Source of the DNA: Pseudomonas fluorescens | GTDB taxonomy: Bacteria > Pseudomonadota > Gammaproteobacteria > Pseudomonadales > Pseudomonadaceae | Length of the DNA stretch: 64,000 nucleotides | NCBI RefSeq assembly: GCF_902497745.1 | Contig: NZ_CABVHJ010000013.1 | Coordinates: forward strand, 30,120 to 94,119 | Direction: 5' to 3' | Shown: one piece after another, positions 45,037 through 53,335 of the stretch | Layout of the letters: every line of letters starts with the position of its first letter | Position numbering within the stretch: position 1 is the first letter of the stretch | Notes under the pieces: model-generated | What the model was told of the DNA's origin: nothing | The model's database searches: none | What the model saw: only the letters and a program-made list of their open reading frames with translations | Position numbers and translations under genes: made by a program

Positions 45037-46083
45037 ATGTCGAGCAAGAAAAAGTCCCTGGAGATTGAAACCCTGCGTGGCCTGGCGTGCCTGTTGCTGG
45101 TGCTCTATCACGTCATCGGGCCGTTGGGCGGCGGGTTGAAGATCGATATCGGCTCGCCGTTCCGGGTGATCGCTGATTCGATGGTCTACGTGCGTATGCC
45201 GCTGTTCACGTTTATTTCCGGGTACATCTATTCGATCTACAAAATTCGCGGCAATGACTTTTCCGCGTTCTTCAGCGGCAAGGTGCGGCGCTTGATCGTG
45301 CCGCTGTTTTGCGTCGGCGTGCCGTTCTCGGTGCTGCAAGCGGTGGGGCCGGGGGTGAACAAGGATGTCGGCGTGATCGACGCGTTGCTGTCGTTCTGGG
45401 TGCCGATCAACCACTTCTGGTTCCTGCAGGCGGTGTTCATCATTTTCATGTTCGTCGGGCTGCTGGAGTGGCGCGGGATGCTGCGCTCGGCGACGCGGCT
45501 GTATGGGCTGTTTGCGTTTGCGGCTGTGTTGTTTCTGTTGCCGCCGTTCAAGTTCGATGCGTTCGGGATTAACGGCGCGATTTATCTGTTGCCGTTTTTT
45601 GTCGCGGGGATGATTGGCCAGGAGAATGTCGACGCATTGAAGCAACGCTTCAAGGTGATCGGGCCTGTGGTGTTTGTACTGATCTCGCTGACGCTGTTGT
45701 ATGTGGCGGCGATTGATCGTGAGTTGATTGTTGATCGTCGTAGTTTGATCGGGTTGACCGTGGGTTGCGTGTCTTGCATCGCCTTGCTGTCGAGTGATAT
45801 TCGGTCGAAAGCGCTGACGTGGTTGGGCGGATATTCGTACGCGATTTTCCTGTTTCATGTGCTGTTCGCGGCGACGTCGCGGTTTGTGCTGGGGCGGTTG
45901 GGGGTGAAGGATGAGAGCTTGCTGGTGCTGGGTGGCTTGAGTTGTGGCTTGCTTGGGCCGGTGGTGTTGTCGATGGTTTTCAGCCGGTTCAATTTCACCT
46001 CTGTGTTGTTTCTTGGTGAGCGCGCGGCGAAGAAGAAACCGGTGGTGCCGGTCGCCCCGGTGGTGCAACCACAAAGCAGCTAA
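45037..46083 (+). CDS. acyltransferase family 3 membrane protein
   Basis: 348-residue integral membrane acyltransferase (OafA/WecH type) with about ten helices. It opens with EIETLRGLACLLLVLYHV, the family's conserved Arg and His segment, and later shows MPLFTFISGYIYS. Such enzymes place acetyl or succinyl groups on sugars. It closes the six-gene block behind etp-etk; a REP cluster follows. The acyl donor cannot be read from the sequence. Confidence 0.85.
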   Translation: MSSKKKSLEIETLRGLACLLLVLYHVIGPLGGGLKIDIGSPFRVIADSMVYVRMPLFTFISGYIYSIYKIRGNDFSAFFSGKVRRLIVPLFCVGVPFSVLQAVGPGVNKDVGVIDALLSFWVPINHFWFLQAVFIIFMFVGLLEWRGMLRSATRLYGLFAFAAVLFLLPPFKFDAFGINGAIYLLPFFVAGMIGQENVDALKQRFKVIGPVVFVLISLTLLYVAAIDRELIVDRRSLIGLTVGCVSCIALLSSDIRSKALTWLGGYSYAIFLFHVLFAATSRFVLGRLGVKDESLLVLGGLSCGLLGPVVLSMVFSRFNFTSVLFLGERAAKKKPVVPVAPVVQPQSS

Positions 46084-46087
46084 GAGC

Positions 46088-46232
46088 TTCGCGAGCAAGC
46101 TCGCTCCCACAGTGGATCCGTGTCGTACACAAGATCTCTTGTAGGAGCTGCGGCACGCTGCGATCTTTTGATTTTGTTTTTGAAGCGCAGGATCAAAAGA
46201 TCGCAGCCTCGTTTCACTCGACAGCTCCTACA
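46088..46232. repeat. REP element plus inverted pair of the GATCGCAGC family
   Basis: One CGCGAGCAAGCTCGCTCCCA element (46088-46111) is followed by a diverged inverted pair, TGTAGGAGCTGCGGCACGCT... (46140-46171) and ...GATCGCAGCCTCG...CTCCTACA (46192-46232). They occupy the gap between the acyltransferase and SGNH genes. Confidence 0.8.
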
Positions 46233-46290
46233 GTTGATCTGTGTACACCCCGGCATTCAGTGGGCCATTCCAGACTGAAGGAAATTTTGC

Positions 46291-47421
46291 ATGTTGGCAG
46301 TAGATGACGCGCAACCCGTCGCAGCGTCGGTGGTTCAGGTGGGCGATGCCCGCGAGCGTTTTGCGCAGTGGCGTGAAGGCAAGGCCGGCGCGGTGTTGTC
46401 GGTCTCGGTGATCGGCGACAGCTACAGCGCCGGACAGGATTTTTACCTGAACAAACTGGTGCAGCGCGTGGCCGGGGAAGTGGGTTTTGCCGGGCCGGGT
46501 TACGTCGGTTTCAACCACGGCGCGGCGCTGGGAGGCACCCATTTCAAATACACCCGCAGCAGTGACAAGTACTTCGGCGGCGACTGGAAGGTTTCAGAGT
46601 TGGGCCAAGCGAGCCCGGACAGTCGCACGGTAACAGGCCGGCCCGGCGCATGGCTGCAGGTGGATGCGAGTCCGACGCCGCGCATCGATACCGCTGTCAC
46701 TCAGGCGAAACTGCTTTATCTGGGCGCCGGCGAATCCAGCGAGATCCGCTATCGCTGGTCTCCCGCGCAAGACTGGCAACCCCTGAAGCTTGAAGGTTCG
46801 GGCGTTCAGGAAGTACCGCTGACAGGCCTCTCGGCAGCGAAAGAATGGTCCTTCAAACTGGAAGTGGTGAAGGGCGCGCCGACGTTGTTCGGCCTGTGGA
46901 TGAGCAACGATCTGAATGGCGTGCGGGTCTCGAAGCTCGCGGCATCGGGTGCGGCTTCTGCGGATTTCTATCACAAGGATCCGCAGTGGCAGGTGCAGTG
47001 GAAAGCTGCGGTATCGAAGATTCCTGCGGACGTCTATCTGATCATGCTCGGTGGCAACGATCAGGGCTTCGGCGTGAAGCCCGCGCAGTATCTGCAGAAC
47101 GTTCAGGGGCTGGTGGGCATGCTGCGCGAGATTCAGCCGCAGGCGAGCATCAACCTGATCATGCGTCAGGACACCACGCGCTCCAGTGCGTATCCGATGT
47201 CGGCGTACGCGCAGGTGCTTGAACCGTGGGCGCGTGAGCAGCATCTGGGGTACGCCAATCTTCAGTGTGCGTTCGGGCCGGACGTTAAACGCTACGCGGC
47301 GGCGATGATCGGCCCGGACAAGATTCACCCGGTGCCGGCCACGGGCGGCAAGGTGATTGCTGACTACTTCTATAGCTGGATCACCGGCGCCAAGGATCGT
47401 TGCGACGCCCTCCCGAAATAA
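46291..47421 (+). CDS. SGNH/GDSL hydrolase family protein
   Basis: 376-residue esterase/acetyl-transferase-like protein. Block I is VIGDSYSAGQ (nucleophile Ser), block III MLGGNDQG and block V DKIHPVP (Asp and His), so the catalytic set is complete. A beta-rich domain sits between blocks I and III. No signal peptide is present; an in-frame stop lies 13 bases before the ATG, so it cannot be extended. AAGGA precedes the start. In this context it may edit acyl groups on the polymer, but without export it would act in the cytoplasm. Confidence 0.75.
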   Translation: MLAVDDAQPVAASVVQVGDARERFAQWREGKAGAVLSVSVIGDSYSAGQDFYLNKLVQRVAGEVGFAGPGYVGFNHGAALGGTHFKYTRSSDKYFGGDWKVSELGQASPDSRTVTGRPGAWLQVDASPTPRIDTAVTQAKLLYLGAGESSEIRYRWSPAQDWQPLKLEGSGVQEVPLTGLSAAKEWSFKLEVVKGAPTLFGLWMSNDLNGVRVSKLAASGAASADFYHKDPQWQVQWKAAVSKIPADVYLIMLGGNDQGFGVKPAQYLQNVQGLVGMLREIQPQASINLIMRQDTTRSSAYPMSAYAQVLEPWAREQHLGYANLQCAFGPDVKRYAAAMIGPDKIHPVPATGGKVIADYFYSWITGAKDRCDALPK

Positions 47422-47430
47422 CCACAAAAC

Positions 47431-47528
47431 CCCCGTAGGAGCTGCCGAAGGCTGCGATCTTTTGATCTTTTTTTTTTGATTAAGATCAAGATCAAAAGAT
47501 CGCAGCCTTCGGCAGCTCCTACAGGGGG
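47431..47528. repeat. near-perfect long inverted repeat (GATCGCAGC-family REP pair)
   Basis: The arm reading GTAGGAGCTGCCGAAGGCTG then CGATCTTTTGATCTT and its complement form a stem of over 35 bp around a T-rich centre. It ends about 14 bases before the stop of the convergent minus-strand gene and could terminate transcription from both sides. Confidence 0.85.
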
Positions 47529-47541
47529 AATGTGTCAGGCA

Positions 47542-47955
47542 TTAGACGTCCTGGGCGAAGGCGTCGACTTGCTCGAGCAACTCCGCAATCTTCTGCGGCA
47601 TCAAGCGCGTATCGCAGCGCGTCTCGACGTTGATGATGATCGCCGGATCGTTACAGCAAATCCGCACACGAAAGCGCCAGTCGCTGAAGATCACTTTCAG
47701 ACCATCGCGATCATCCATTTCCAGCGCCTGCTCGCCATACAGCTTTTTCAAATGCGCGAGCAGCGGATAGGGGTCGCGCAGCGGCCGGCGAATGTCCCCG
47801 GACGCCGGAAACACACCAATCCGCTCCACCAGCAGAATCGTGCCCAGCCAGGTTTCGTTGGCGCTGGGCAACGGTTGATGGCGCGACAGCCAGCTCATCA
47901 CCCCGAGGTTACCCACCTCGCGTTCAATCTCTACGGAATGTTGTGCAATGTTCAT
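47542..47955 (-). CDS. stand-alone phosphomannomutase C-terminal domain (CpsG-like remnant)
   Basis: 137 residues that align by eye with the last ~110 residues of CpsG/ManB phosphomannomutase: FPASGDIRRPL, then DGLKVIFSDWRFRVR, and NVETRCDTRLMPQKI compare with FPASGEINSKL, DGISMSFADWRFNLR and NVESRGDVPLMEARTR. The phosphate-binding loop, normally RSSNTEP, reads RICCNDP. Domains I-III with the catalytic serine and metal site are missing, so it cannot be a mutase. It may be a relic or a repurposed sugar-phosphate-binding domain. It follows galU by 29 bases, probably in one operon. Confidence 0.65.
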   Translation of the reverse strand: MNIAQHSVEIEREVGNLGVMSWLSRHQPLPSANETWLGTILLVERIGVFPASGDIRRPLRDPYPLLAHLKKLYGEQALEMDDRDGLKVIFSDWRFRVRICCNDPAIIINVETRCDTRLMPQKIAELLEQVDAFAQDV

Positions 47956-47984
47956 GGTGGCCTCGTCGAGTGGGGGGAGCCGTC

Positions 47985-48818
47985 TCAGCGGCCCTTGAGG
48001 TAAACGTTTTCGTAGCAGAAATTGGTTGCTTGCAAATAACCCTCGGCGTCACCGCAGTCAAAACGCAGGCCTTTGAATTTGTAGGCCAGCACGCAACCGT
48101 TCTGCGCCTGTTTCATCAGTGCGTCGGTGATCTGGATTTCGCCGCCCTTGCCCGGTTGGGTGTCGGCGATCAGGTCGAAAATGTCCGGGGTGAGGATGTA
48201 ACGACCGATGATCGCCAGGTTCGACGGCGCGTCTTGCGGGGCCGGTTTTTCCACCATGTTGTTGACCCGATAGATGCCTTCGGACATCAGTTCGCCGGCG
48301 ATCACACCGTACTTGTGGGTCTGGTCGGCCGGGACTTCCTGGATGGCGACGATTGAGCAGCGGAATTTCTTGTACAGCTCAATCATCTGGGTGAGCACGC
48401 CGTCACCTTCCAGGTTCAGGCACAGGTCATCGGCCAGCACTACGGCGAAGGGTTCGTCGCCGATCAGCGGACGACCGCTGAGAATTGCGTGGCCCAGACC
48501 TTTCATTTCCACCTGACGGGTGTAGGAGAAGGTGCAGGTGTCGATCAGCTCGCGGGTGCCGGCAAGGAATTTCTCTTTCTCGGTACCACGGATCTGGTGT
48601 TCGAGTTCGTAGCTGATGTCGAAATGGTCTTCCAGCGCACGCTTGCCGCGACCGGTGACGATGGCCATGTGTTGCAGACCGGCGTCCCGCGCTTCCTCAA
48701 CGGCGTACTCGATCAACGGCTTGTTGACGATCGGCAGCATCTCTTTTGGCATGGCTTTGGTGGCCGGCAAGAAACGCGTGCCGTAGCCGGCAGCGGGGAA
48801 CAAACATTTACGAATCAT
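47985..48818 (-). CDS. galU: UTP-glucose-1-phosphate uridylyltransferase
   Basis: Makes UDP-glucose from UTP and glucose 1-phosphate. The 277-residue protein starts IRKCLFPAAGYGTRFLPATK with the nucleotide-binding loop, then MPKEMLPIVNKPLIEYAVEE, and has ADDLCLNLEGDG for metal binding. The ATG at 48818 has AGGAT upstream; a longer frame to 48839 is less likely. It supplies the precursor for WcaJ and, with GalE, for UDP-galactose. Confidence 0.95.
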   Translation of the reverse strand: MIRKCLFPAAGYGTRFLPATKAMPKEMLPIVNKPLIEYAVEEARDAGLQHMAIVTGRGKRALEDHFDISYELEHQIRGTEKEKFLAGTRELIDTCTFSYTRQVEMKGLGHAILSGRPLIGDEPFAVVLADDLCLNLEGDGVLTQMIELYKKFRCSIVAIQEVPADQTHKYGVIAGELMSEGIYRVNNMVEKPAPQDAPSNLAIIGRYILTPDIFDLIADTQPGKGGEIQITDALMKQAQNGCVLAYKFKGLRFDCGDAEGYLQATNFCYENVYLKGR

Positions 48819-49210
48819 AAAAGTATCCTGGACAGTCATGGAACACAGGCGACAGATGCGCGCACTAATAAAGGGCGTACAAGTTCAATGTTGGATTGAA
48901 GGCTTACTTTAATACCTGAGTCAGGTTATTAATGGCAAATGCGAGTGACGGTAAAACACGACAATGTTATGAGATGTCGGTTAGTTGCTTGATAGTTATT
49001 TTTAGTCGGTATCTGTTGATAGTGATGAGCGCACAGGGAGTGCTAATAAGTACCAAGCAATACAGTGTGACCTGCAAAAATATTTATTGCCAGTCATTGA
49101 ACTAGTTTTGTTTTCGGTTGTTGTCGCCTCATTTGTGTGGATTGTGACACATATCTATTCAATAAGGCTTGACACGCTAACTTGTCACTTATCCAAAGAC
49201 GGACCGCGCT
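48819..49210. other. AT-rich galU/galE divergent intergenic region
   Basis: 392 bases without a gene. It holds the motif pair listed separately, a near-palindrome TAATACCTGA-GTCAGGTTATTA (48910-48931), and TTGACA at 49169-49174 before galE without a clear -10. The octamer TAAGTACC (49047-49054) recurs inverted as GGTACTTA at 37622-37629 upstream of etp. Confidence 0.5.
48965..49009 (+). promoter_or_regulatory. EPS motif pair upstream of galE (WGTTA-N6-GTCNG)
   Basis: TGTTATGAGATGTCGG (48965-48980) and AGTTATTTTTAGTCGG (48994-49009), 29 bases start to start, both pointing toward galE, 202-246 bases before its ATG. Confidence 0.6.
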
Positions 49211-50227
49211 ATGAAGATTCTGGTAACGGGTGGTGCCGGCTATATCGGCTCGCATACCACACTTGCATTGCTTGAAGCAGGTTATGAAGTTGTCGTGCTG
49301 GATAATCTTTGCAACAGCAGTGAAGCCGCATTGCACGCCGTTGAAGCCATTTGCGGCAAGAGTGCCTGGATGATCCGCGGCGATGTCTGCGACCGCGCAC
49401 TGCTCGACCGGATTTTCCGCGAGCACAAAATCGAGGCAGTGCTGCATTTCGCCGGCCTGAAAGCGGTCGGCGAGAGCGTGCGCAAACCACTTGAGTACTA
49501 CGAGACCAACGTCAGCGGCAGCATTACGTTGTGCCAGGCGATGGCGGCGGCGGGGGTGTTCCGCCTGGTGTTCAGCTCGTCGGCCACGGTGTATGGCGAG
49601 CCTGAGCAGATGCCGATCCGCGAGGATTTCCCCACTGGCAACCCGACTAATCCCTACGGCCAGTCCAAGCTGATCGTCGAGAATGTTCTGCGTGACCTCA
49701 GCCAGGCCGAGCCGCGCTGGAGCATCGCGTTGCTGCGCTACTTCAATCCGATTGGCGCCCACGCCAGCGGCCATATGGGCGAAGACCCCAACGGCATCCC
49801 GAATAATCTGGTGCCTTACATCAGCCAAGTCGCGGTCGGCAGCCTGCAAGAGCTGTCGATCTTCGGCAACGATTACCCGACAGTCGATGGCACCGGCGTG
49901 CGCGATTACATCCACGTCGTCGATCTGGCGGACGGCCACTTGAAGGCGTTGCAGTCGATCTCCGGGCGTACCGGCATTCACACCTGGAACCTCGGCACCG
50001 GCGATGGCTACAGCGTGCTGCAAGTGCTTCACGCTTTCGAACAGGCCTGCGGGCAACCGGTGCCGTACCGGATGATGCCGCGCCGTTCCGGGGATATCGC
50101 CGAGAGTTGGGCCGATGCTTCCAAGGCTGCGAAGGAACTTGGCTGGAAAGCCACGCGCAACTTGCAGGACATGGTCACTGATACTTGGCGCTGGCAATCG
50201 AATCATCCACAAGGCTACTCGCGATGA
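49211..50227 (+). CDS. galE: UDP-glucose 4-epimerase
   Basis: Interconverts UDP-glucose and UDP-galactose. The 338-residue short-chain dehydrogenase-like protein begins MKILVTGGAGYIGSHT (NAD loop), with the catalytic Ser in FSSSATVYG and the YxxxK pair in NPYGQSK. Its location between galU and the gfc-like export genes suggests that the polymer contains galactose. GGA precedes the ATG, and the EPS motif pair lies upstream. Confidence 0.95.
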   Translation: MKILVTGGAGYIGSHTTLALLEAGYEVVVLDNLCNSSEAALHAVEAICGKSAWMIRGDVCDRALLDRIFREHKIEAVLHFAGLKAVGESVRKPLEYYETNVSGSITLCQAMAAAGVFRLVFSSSATVYGEPEQMPIREDFPTGNPTNPYGQSKLIVENVLRDLSQAEPRWSIALLRYFNPIGAHASGHMGEDPNGIPNNLVPYISQVAVGSLQELSIFGNDYPTVDGTGVRDYIHVVDLADGHLKALQSISGRTGIHTWNLGTGDGYSVLQVLHAFEQACGQPVPYRMMPRRSGDIAESWADASKAAKELGWKATRNLQDMVTDTWRWQSNHPQGYSR

Positions 50228-50243
50228 TGGCCATTTAGTCCAA

Positions 50244-50277
50244 TGTTATTTTCAGTCAGGTTGTTAGATAACGTCGG
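50244..50277 (+). promoter_or_regulatory. EPS motif pair upstream of gfcA-like gene (WGTTA-N6-GTCNG)
   Basis: TGTTATTTTCAGTCAG (50244-50259) and TGTTAGATAACGTCGG (50262-50277), 18 bases start to start, both pointing toward the gfcA-like gene 181 bases downstream. Confidence 0.6.
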
Positions 50278-50457
50278 GAAATTACACTGGCAATGCCTTT
50301 TGCAAGTCCGTAGATATAAACCTGCCGTTCGACTTTTATCAGTTGGGTAAGACTGTGAAAGAACAACGGATCTTGTTCGCGCTTTTTGCGGACTTGAACT
50401 CACCACCGCTAACTCAGGCCAGTTTTATAACAGGTCGAATGTTAGAAAGGAGTTGAT

Positions 50458-50694
50458 ATGAAAAAAGTGATGGCAGTTGCCCTGTTGACGATGTTGAGCA
50501 ACTGGGCTGCCGCCGCTGAAGCACCGCTGACAGCGGTAACCAATGTAGGTGGCAACGTGGCGGCTTCTCAAGCGCCCGCAGCCAGTACTGCAATGGTTGC
50601 CAGTGCTGTAGCGGCGTCTAACAGCGGTGGCAGTGCCAACGGCGGTACCACCGGTACGACGGGTACCACCGGTACAACCGGCACGCATAACTAA
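50458..50694 (+). CDS. small secreted YjbE/GfcA-like protein with Thr-Gly repeat
   Basis: 78 residues: a signal peptide (MKKVMAVALLTMLSNWAAA) and a short mature chain rich in Ala, Ser, Gly and Thr, ending in a repeat of the unit GTT. Composition, length and position before GfcE/B/C/D genes match YjbE/GfcA of the E. coli group-4 capsule and yjb operons, whose role is unknown. A textbook AAAGGAGTTGAT precedes the ATG. A strong terminator separates it from the next gene, so it may be made in excess. The repeat is coded by 9-base units and could vary in number. Confidence 0.75.
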   Translation: MKKVMAVALLTMLSNWAAAAEAPLTAVTNVGGNVAASQAPAASTAMVASAVAASNSGGSANGGTTGTTGTTGTTGTHN

Positions 50695-50718
50695 CAGGAA
50701 GTTCTGTTAGTGCAGTAC

Positions 50719-50754
50719 AAGGTCGCCCGACGCAAGTCGGGTGACTTTGTTTTT
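50719..50754 (+). terminator. strong terminator between gfcA-like gene and export operon
   Basis: A 13-bp stem AAGGTCGCCCGAC / GTCGGGTGACTTT with a GCAA tetraloop, then TGTTTTT. Genes on both sides run the same way, so it is either an end point or an attenuator that gives high gfcA and lower export-gene expression. Confidence 0.8.
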
Positions 50755-50784
50755 GGATTCGCCCTTGAATAGCGTAGTGCCATT

Positions 50785-51900
50785 ATGACTCGTAGTGTTT
50801 ATCTTTTAATGTTGGCAAGTCTCGCTTTGCAAGGTTGCATGTTTTCCCCCGGTCAATACCTCAGCACCAGCAGCATCACCCGCCAGGGTGCCAGCGAAAG
50901 CAGCCGGGTCGAGCTGATCCCGATCACGCCCAAGCTGATTGCCATGAACCGCGCCACGCAAAAGCGTGAGTCGCTGCCGCCGGAGCTGTTGGCGACCCCG
51001 GCCGAATACCGCATCGGCAACAACGATGTTCTGTACATCACCGTGTGGGATCACCCTGAGCTGACGGCCCCCTCCGGCGCGCAACAACAGATCGATGCCA
51101 ACGGCCGACTGGTACGCTCCGACGGCACGCTGTATTACCCGTTCATCAAGGAAGTTCAGGCCGCTGGCCGGACCATCCAGCAACTGCGCTCGGACATCGA
51201 GCAACGCTTGTCGGCGTTCATTGCCGAACCGCAAGTCGATGTCGCGGTGCTGCGTTTCGCCAGCCAGAAAGTCGTGGTCACCGGCGCGGTGGCCAAGGCC
51301 GGTCCGCAAGCGATTTCCACCAACCCGCTGAGCGTGGTCGAAGCCCTCGGCTCGGCCGGTATCGATACCAACAACGCCGATTTGTCCGGGCTGCTGCTGA
51401 CGCGTAATGGCCGCACCTATCCGCTCAATCTCGACTCGCTCAATCAGCAGGATTCCGAGTTGCAGAACGTCTTCCTCAAGGGCGGCGATCAGCTGTACCT
51501 GCCGTACAACGACAACAAGCGCATCTACGTGATGGGCGAGGTCAACCAACCGCGTGCGCTGAGTTTCAAGACCGCGACGATGAACCTCACCGACGTGCTC
51601 GGCTCGGTCGGCGGCTTGAGCCAGACCACCTCCAACGGTAACGCGGTGTACGTCATTCGTGGCGTAGAAAACCTCGATGTCGAACCGGCGAAGATCTACC
51701 AGCTGGAAGCCGAATCGCCGACCGCTATGGCGCTCGCCTCGCACTTCGAAGTGCGCCCGCAGGACGTGGTGTATGTCGGGCCTGCCAACGTGACTCGCTG
51801 GAACCGCTTGATCAGCCAGTTGGTGCCGTCGGCATCGATTGTCGGCACTGGCGCTTCCGCTGCGAAGAACTGGAGCGAATACAGTAACAACAGCAAATAA
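50785..51900 (+). CDS. outer-membrane polysaccharide export lipoprotein (Wza/GfcE type)
   Basis: Forms the outer-membrane pore through which the polymer leaves. The 371-residue lipoprotein has lipobox LQGC (Cys18), a polysaccharide-export domain starting YRIGNNDVLYITVWDHPEL, then two SLBB-like repeats (VVVTGAVAKAGPQ and IYVMGEVNQPRAL) and a C-terminal amphipathic stretch that in Wza crosses the outer membrane. It pairs with the Etk-type kinase encoded 10 kb upstream. Length and order match Wza. Confidence 0.92.
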   Translation: MTRSVYLLMLASLALQGCMFSPGQYLSTSSITRQGASESSRVELIPITPKLIAMNRATQKRESLPPELLATPAEYRIGNNDVLYITVWDHPELTAPSGAQQQIDANGRLVRSDGTLYYPFIKEVQAAGRTIQQLRSDIEQRLSAFIAEPQVDVAVLRFASQKVVVTGAVAKAGPQAISTNPLSVVEALGSAGIDTNNADLSGLLLTRNGRTYPLNLDSLNQQDSELQNVFLKGGDQLYLPYNDNKRIYVMGEVNQPRALSFKTATMNLTDVLGSVGGLSQTTSNGNAVYVIRGVENLDVEPAKIYQLEAESPTAMALASHFEVRPQDVVYVGPANVTRWNRLISQLVPSASIVGTGASAAKNWSEYSNNSK

Positions 51901-51911
51901 GGTCGCCGACT

Positions 51912-52577
51912 TTGAACATTTTGAAAGTTGGCCTGTGCCTGATGGCGGCCTCGTTGCTGTGCGGCTGTAACCCGTTGATGAGCGCTTCGTTGAACAACCT
52001 TAAAGCGGCAGTCGTCGGCCCGGATGAAGTCGACGTGTCGGCGGCCGAAGTGGCCGGGGTCAATTATCCGCAAATGAAACTGACCACGCCGTCCGGCTCC
52101 GGCGTGCTGGCGCTGGTGCGCGAGCGCGAAGACCTGCAGTTCTGGGTCGCCTCGGGCAAACAGGTTCTGCTGCTGCGCAATGGCCTCGCCGTGCGCAGCA
52201 TTGGCCTGGGCCTGGAAGGCGATCTCGATGGCACGCGACTGGCTGACGACTCGCCGTTCAAGCAGGGCCTGCATCACGTCGCCGACGGTTTTACCACGCG
52301 GCGCTGGATCGACCTCTACAAGGGCCAGGAAGTCGGGGTGATCGTCAACAGCCGTTTCTCCCGTCGCTCGGAACAGACCCTGAAGATTCTCGACAAGGAA
52401 TACACCGTGCTGCGTGTCGATGAACACATTGACGCCCCGGCCATTGGCCTGAGCGCGACCAATCGTTACTGGGTCGACCCGCGTGACGGTTTCATCTTGC
52501 AGAGCGAGCAGCAACTGACGACGCAGTTGCGCGTCAAGGTCGTGCAACTGACCCCAGATCGCAGGTACCTGCCGTGA
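51912..52577 (+). CDS. GfcB/YjbF family lipoprotein
   Basis: 221-residue lipoprotein with lipobox LCGC (Cys19). The mature, beta-rich protein matches the YjbF/GfcB family of capsule and yjb operons; its exact role in polymer secretion is not established to my knowledge. Start is TTG at 51912 with AAGG upstream; no ATG gives a full signal peptide. It is followed by the gfcC-like gene with a 4-base overlap. Confidence 0.82.
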   Translation: MNILKVGLCLMAASLLCGCNPLMSASLNNLKAAVVGPDEVDVSAAEVAGVNYPQMKLTTPSGSGVLALVREREDLQFWVASGKQVLLLRNGLAVRSIGLGLEGDLDGTRLADDSPFKQGLHHVADGFTTRRWIDLYKGQEVGVIVNSRFSRRSEQTLKILDKEYTVLRVDEHIDAPAIGLSATNRYWVDPRDGFILQSEQQLTTQLRVKVVQLTPDRRYLP

Positions 52578-53335
52578 TGCGCCTGAAAATGTTGTCGGCG
52601 AGCTTGATGCTGGTCGCGAGTGTGACTCAGGCGGCCGTCACGGTGTCGGGCGATGTCGCCAATCCCGGGCCGGTCAAGTTGCCACCGGGCGGACGCTTGC
52701 TCGATGTTATCGGCGAAGCTGTGCCGAATGCCGAAGGCTATTGGCTGGCGGGCGGCTTGCTGCGGCAGTCGCTGATTGAGGAGCAGACGCGGCTGAAGGT
52801 TGGCGTGCTGTTCGATCTCGAGGTGCTGCAACGCATGTCGATGCTGTTCGATCTGCCGAGTCGGGCGGCACTGGCGCAGCGCATTGCCGAACAAGTGCGG
52901 CAGATGCCGGTGACCGGACGGCAGATCGCCGATCTCGATCCGGTGGCGTTGGAGGTTGGCTTCGCGCGCAACATTCGCCTCGATGACGGCGACCGTCTGA
53001 TCTACCCGAAACGTGTCGACGAAGTGCAAGTGCTGGGCGCCGTCGCCGAGCCGTGCCACTTGCCGTATCAGCCGTTGCAGGAGGCCCGTGAGTATCTGCA
53101 AGGCTGTTCGATCCTGAGCGATGCCGAAGCCGATTACTTGTGGCTGATCCAGCCCAACGGCGCTTCGCAACGTGTCGGCATCGCCCACTGGAATCGCGAG
53201 AGCGGGCACTTTCCCGTGGCCGGCAGCAAGATTCTGGTGCCGGTAAAAAATGATGATCTTGATCCGCCTCTTCCTGAACTGAATCAGCAGTTGGCCGAAT
53301 TCATTGCCACGCAGCTGGCCGAGGTGGTTCGTTGA
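52574..53335 (+). CDS. capsule biosynthesis GfcC/YjbG family protein
   Basis: 253-residue periplasmic protein with signal peptide (MRLKMLSASLMLVASVTQA). The mature part starts VTVSGDVANPGPVKLPPGGRLLDVI, an SLBB-like beta-grasp module, followed by a helical hairpin and a second such module (VQVLGAVAEPCHLPYQ), as known for GfcC. GfcC is related to Wza domains and is thought to assist the pore. It is overlapped by four bases on each side by its neighbours. Confidence 0.87.
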   Translation: MMRLKMLSASLMLVASVTQAAVTVSGDVANPGPVKLPPGGRLLDVIGEAVPNAEGYWLAGGLLRQSLIEEQTRLKVGVLFDLEVLQRMSMLFDLPSRAALAQRIAEQVRQMPVTGRQIADLDPVALEVGFARNIRLDDGDRLIYPKRVDEVQVLGAVAEPCHLPYQPLQEAREYLQGCSILSDAEADYLWLIQPNGASQRVGIAHWNRESGHFPVAGSKILVPVKNDDLDPPLPELNQQLAEFIATQLAEVVR

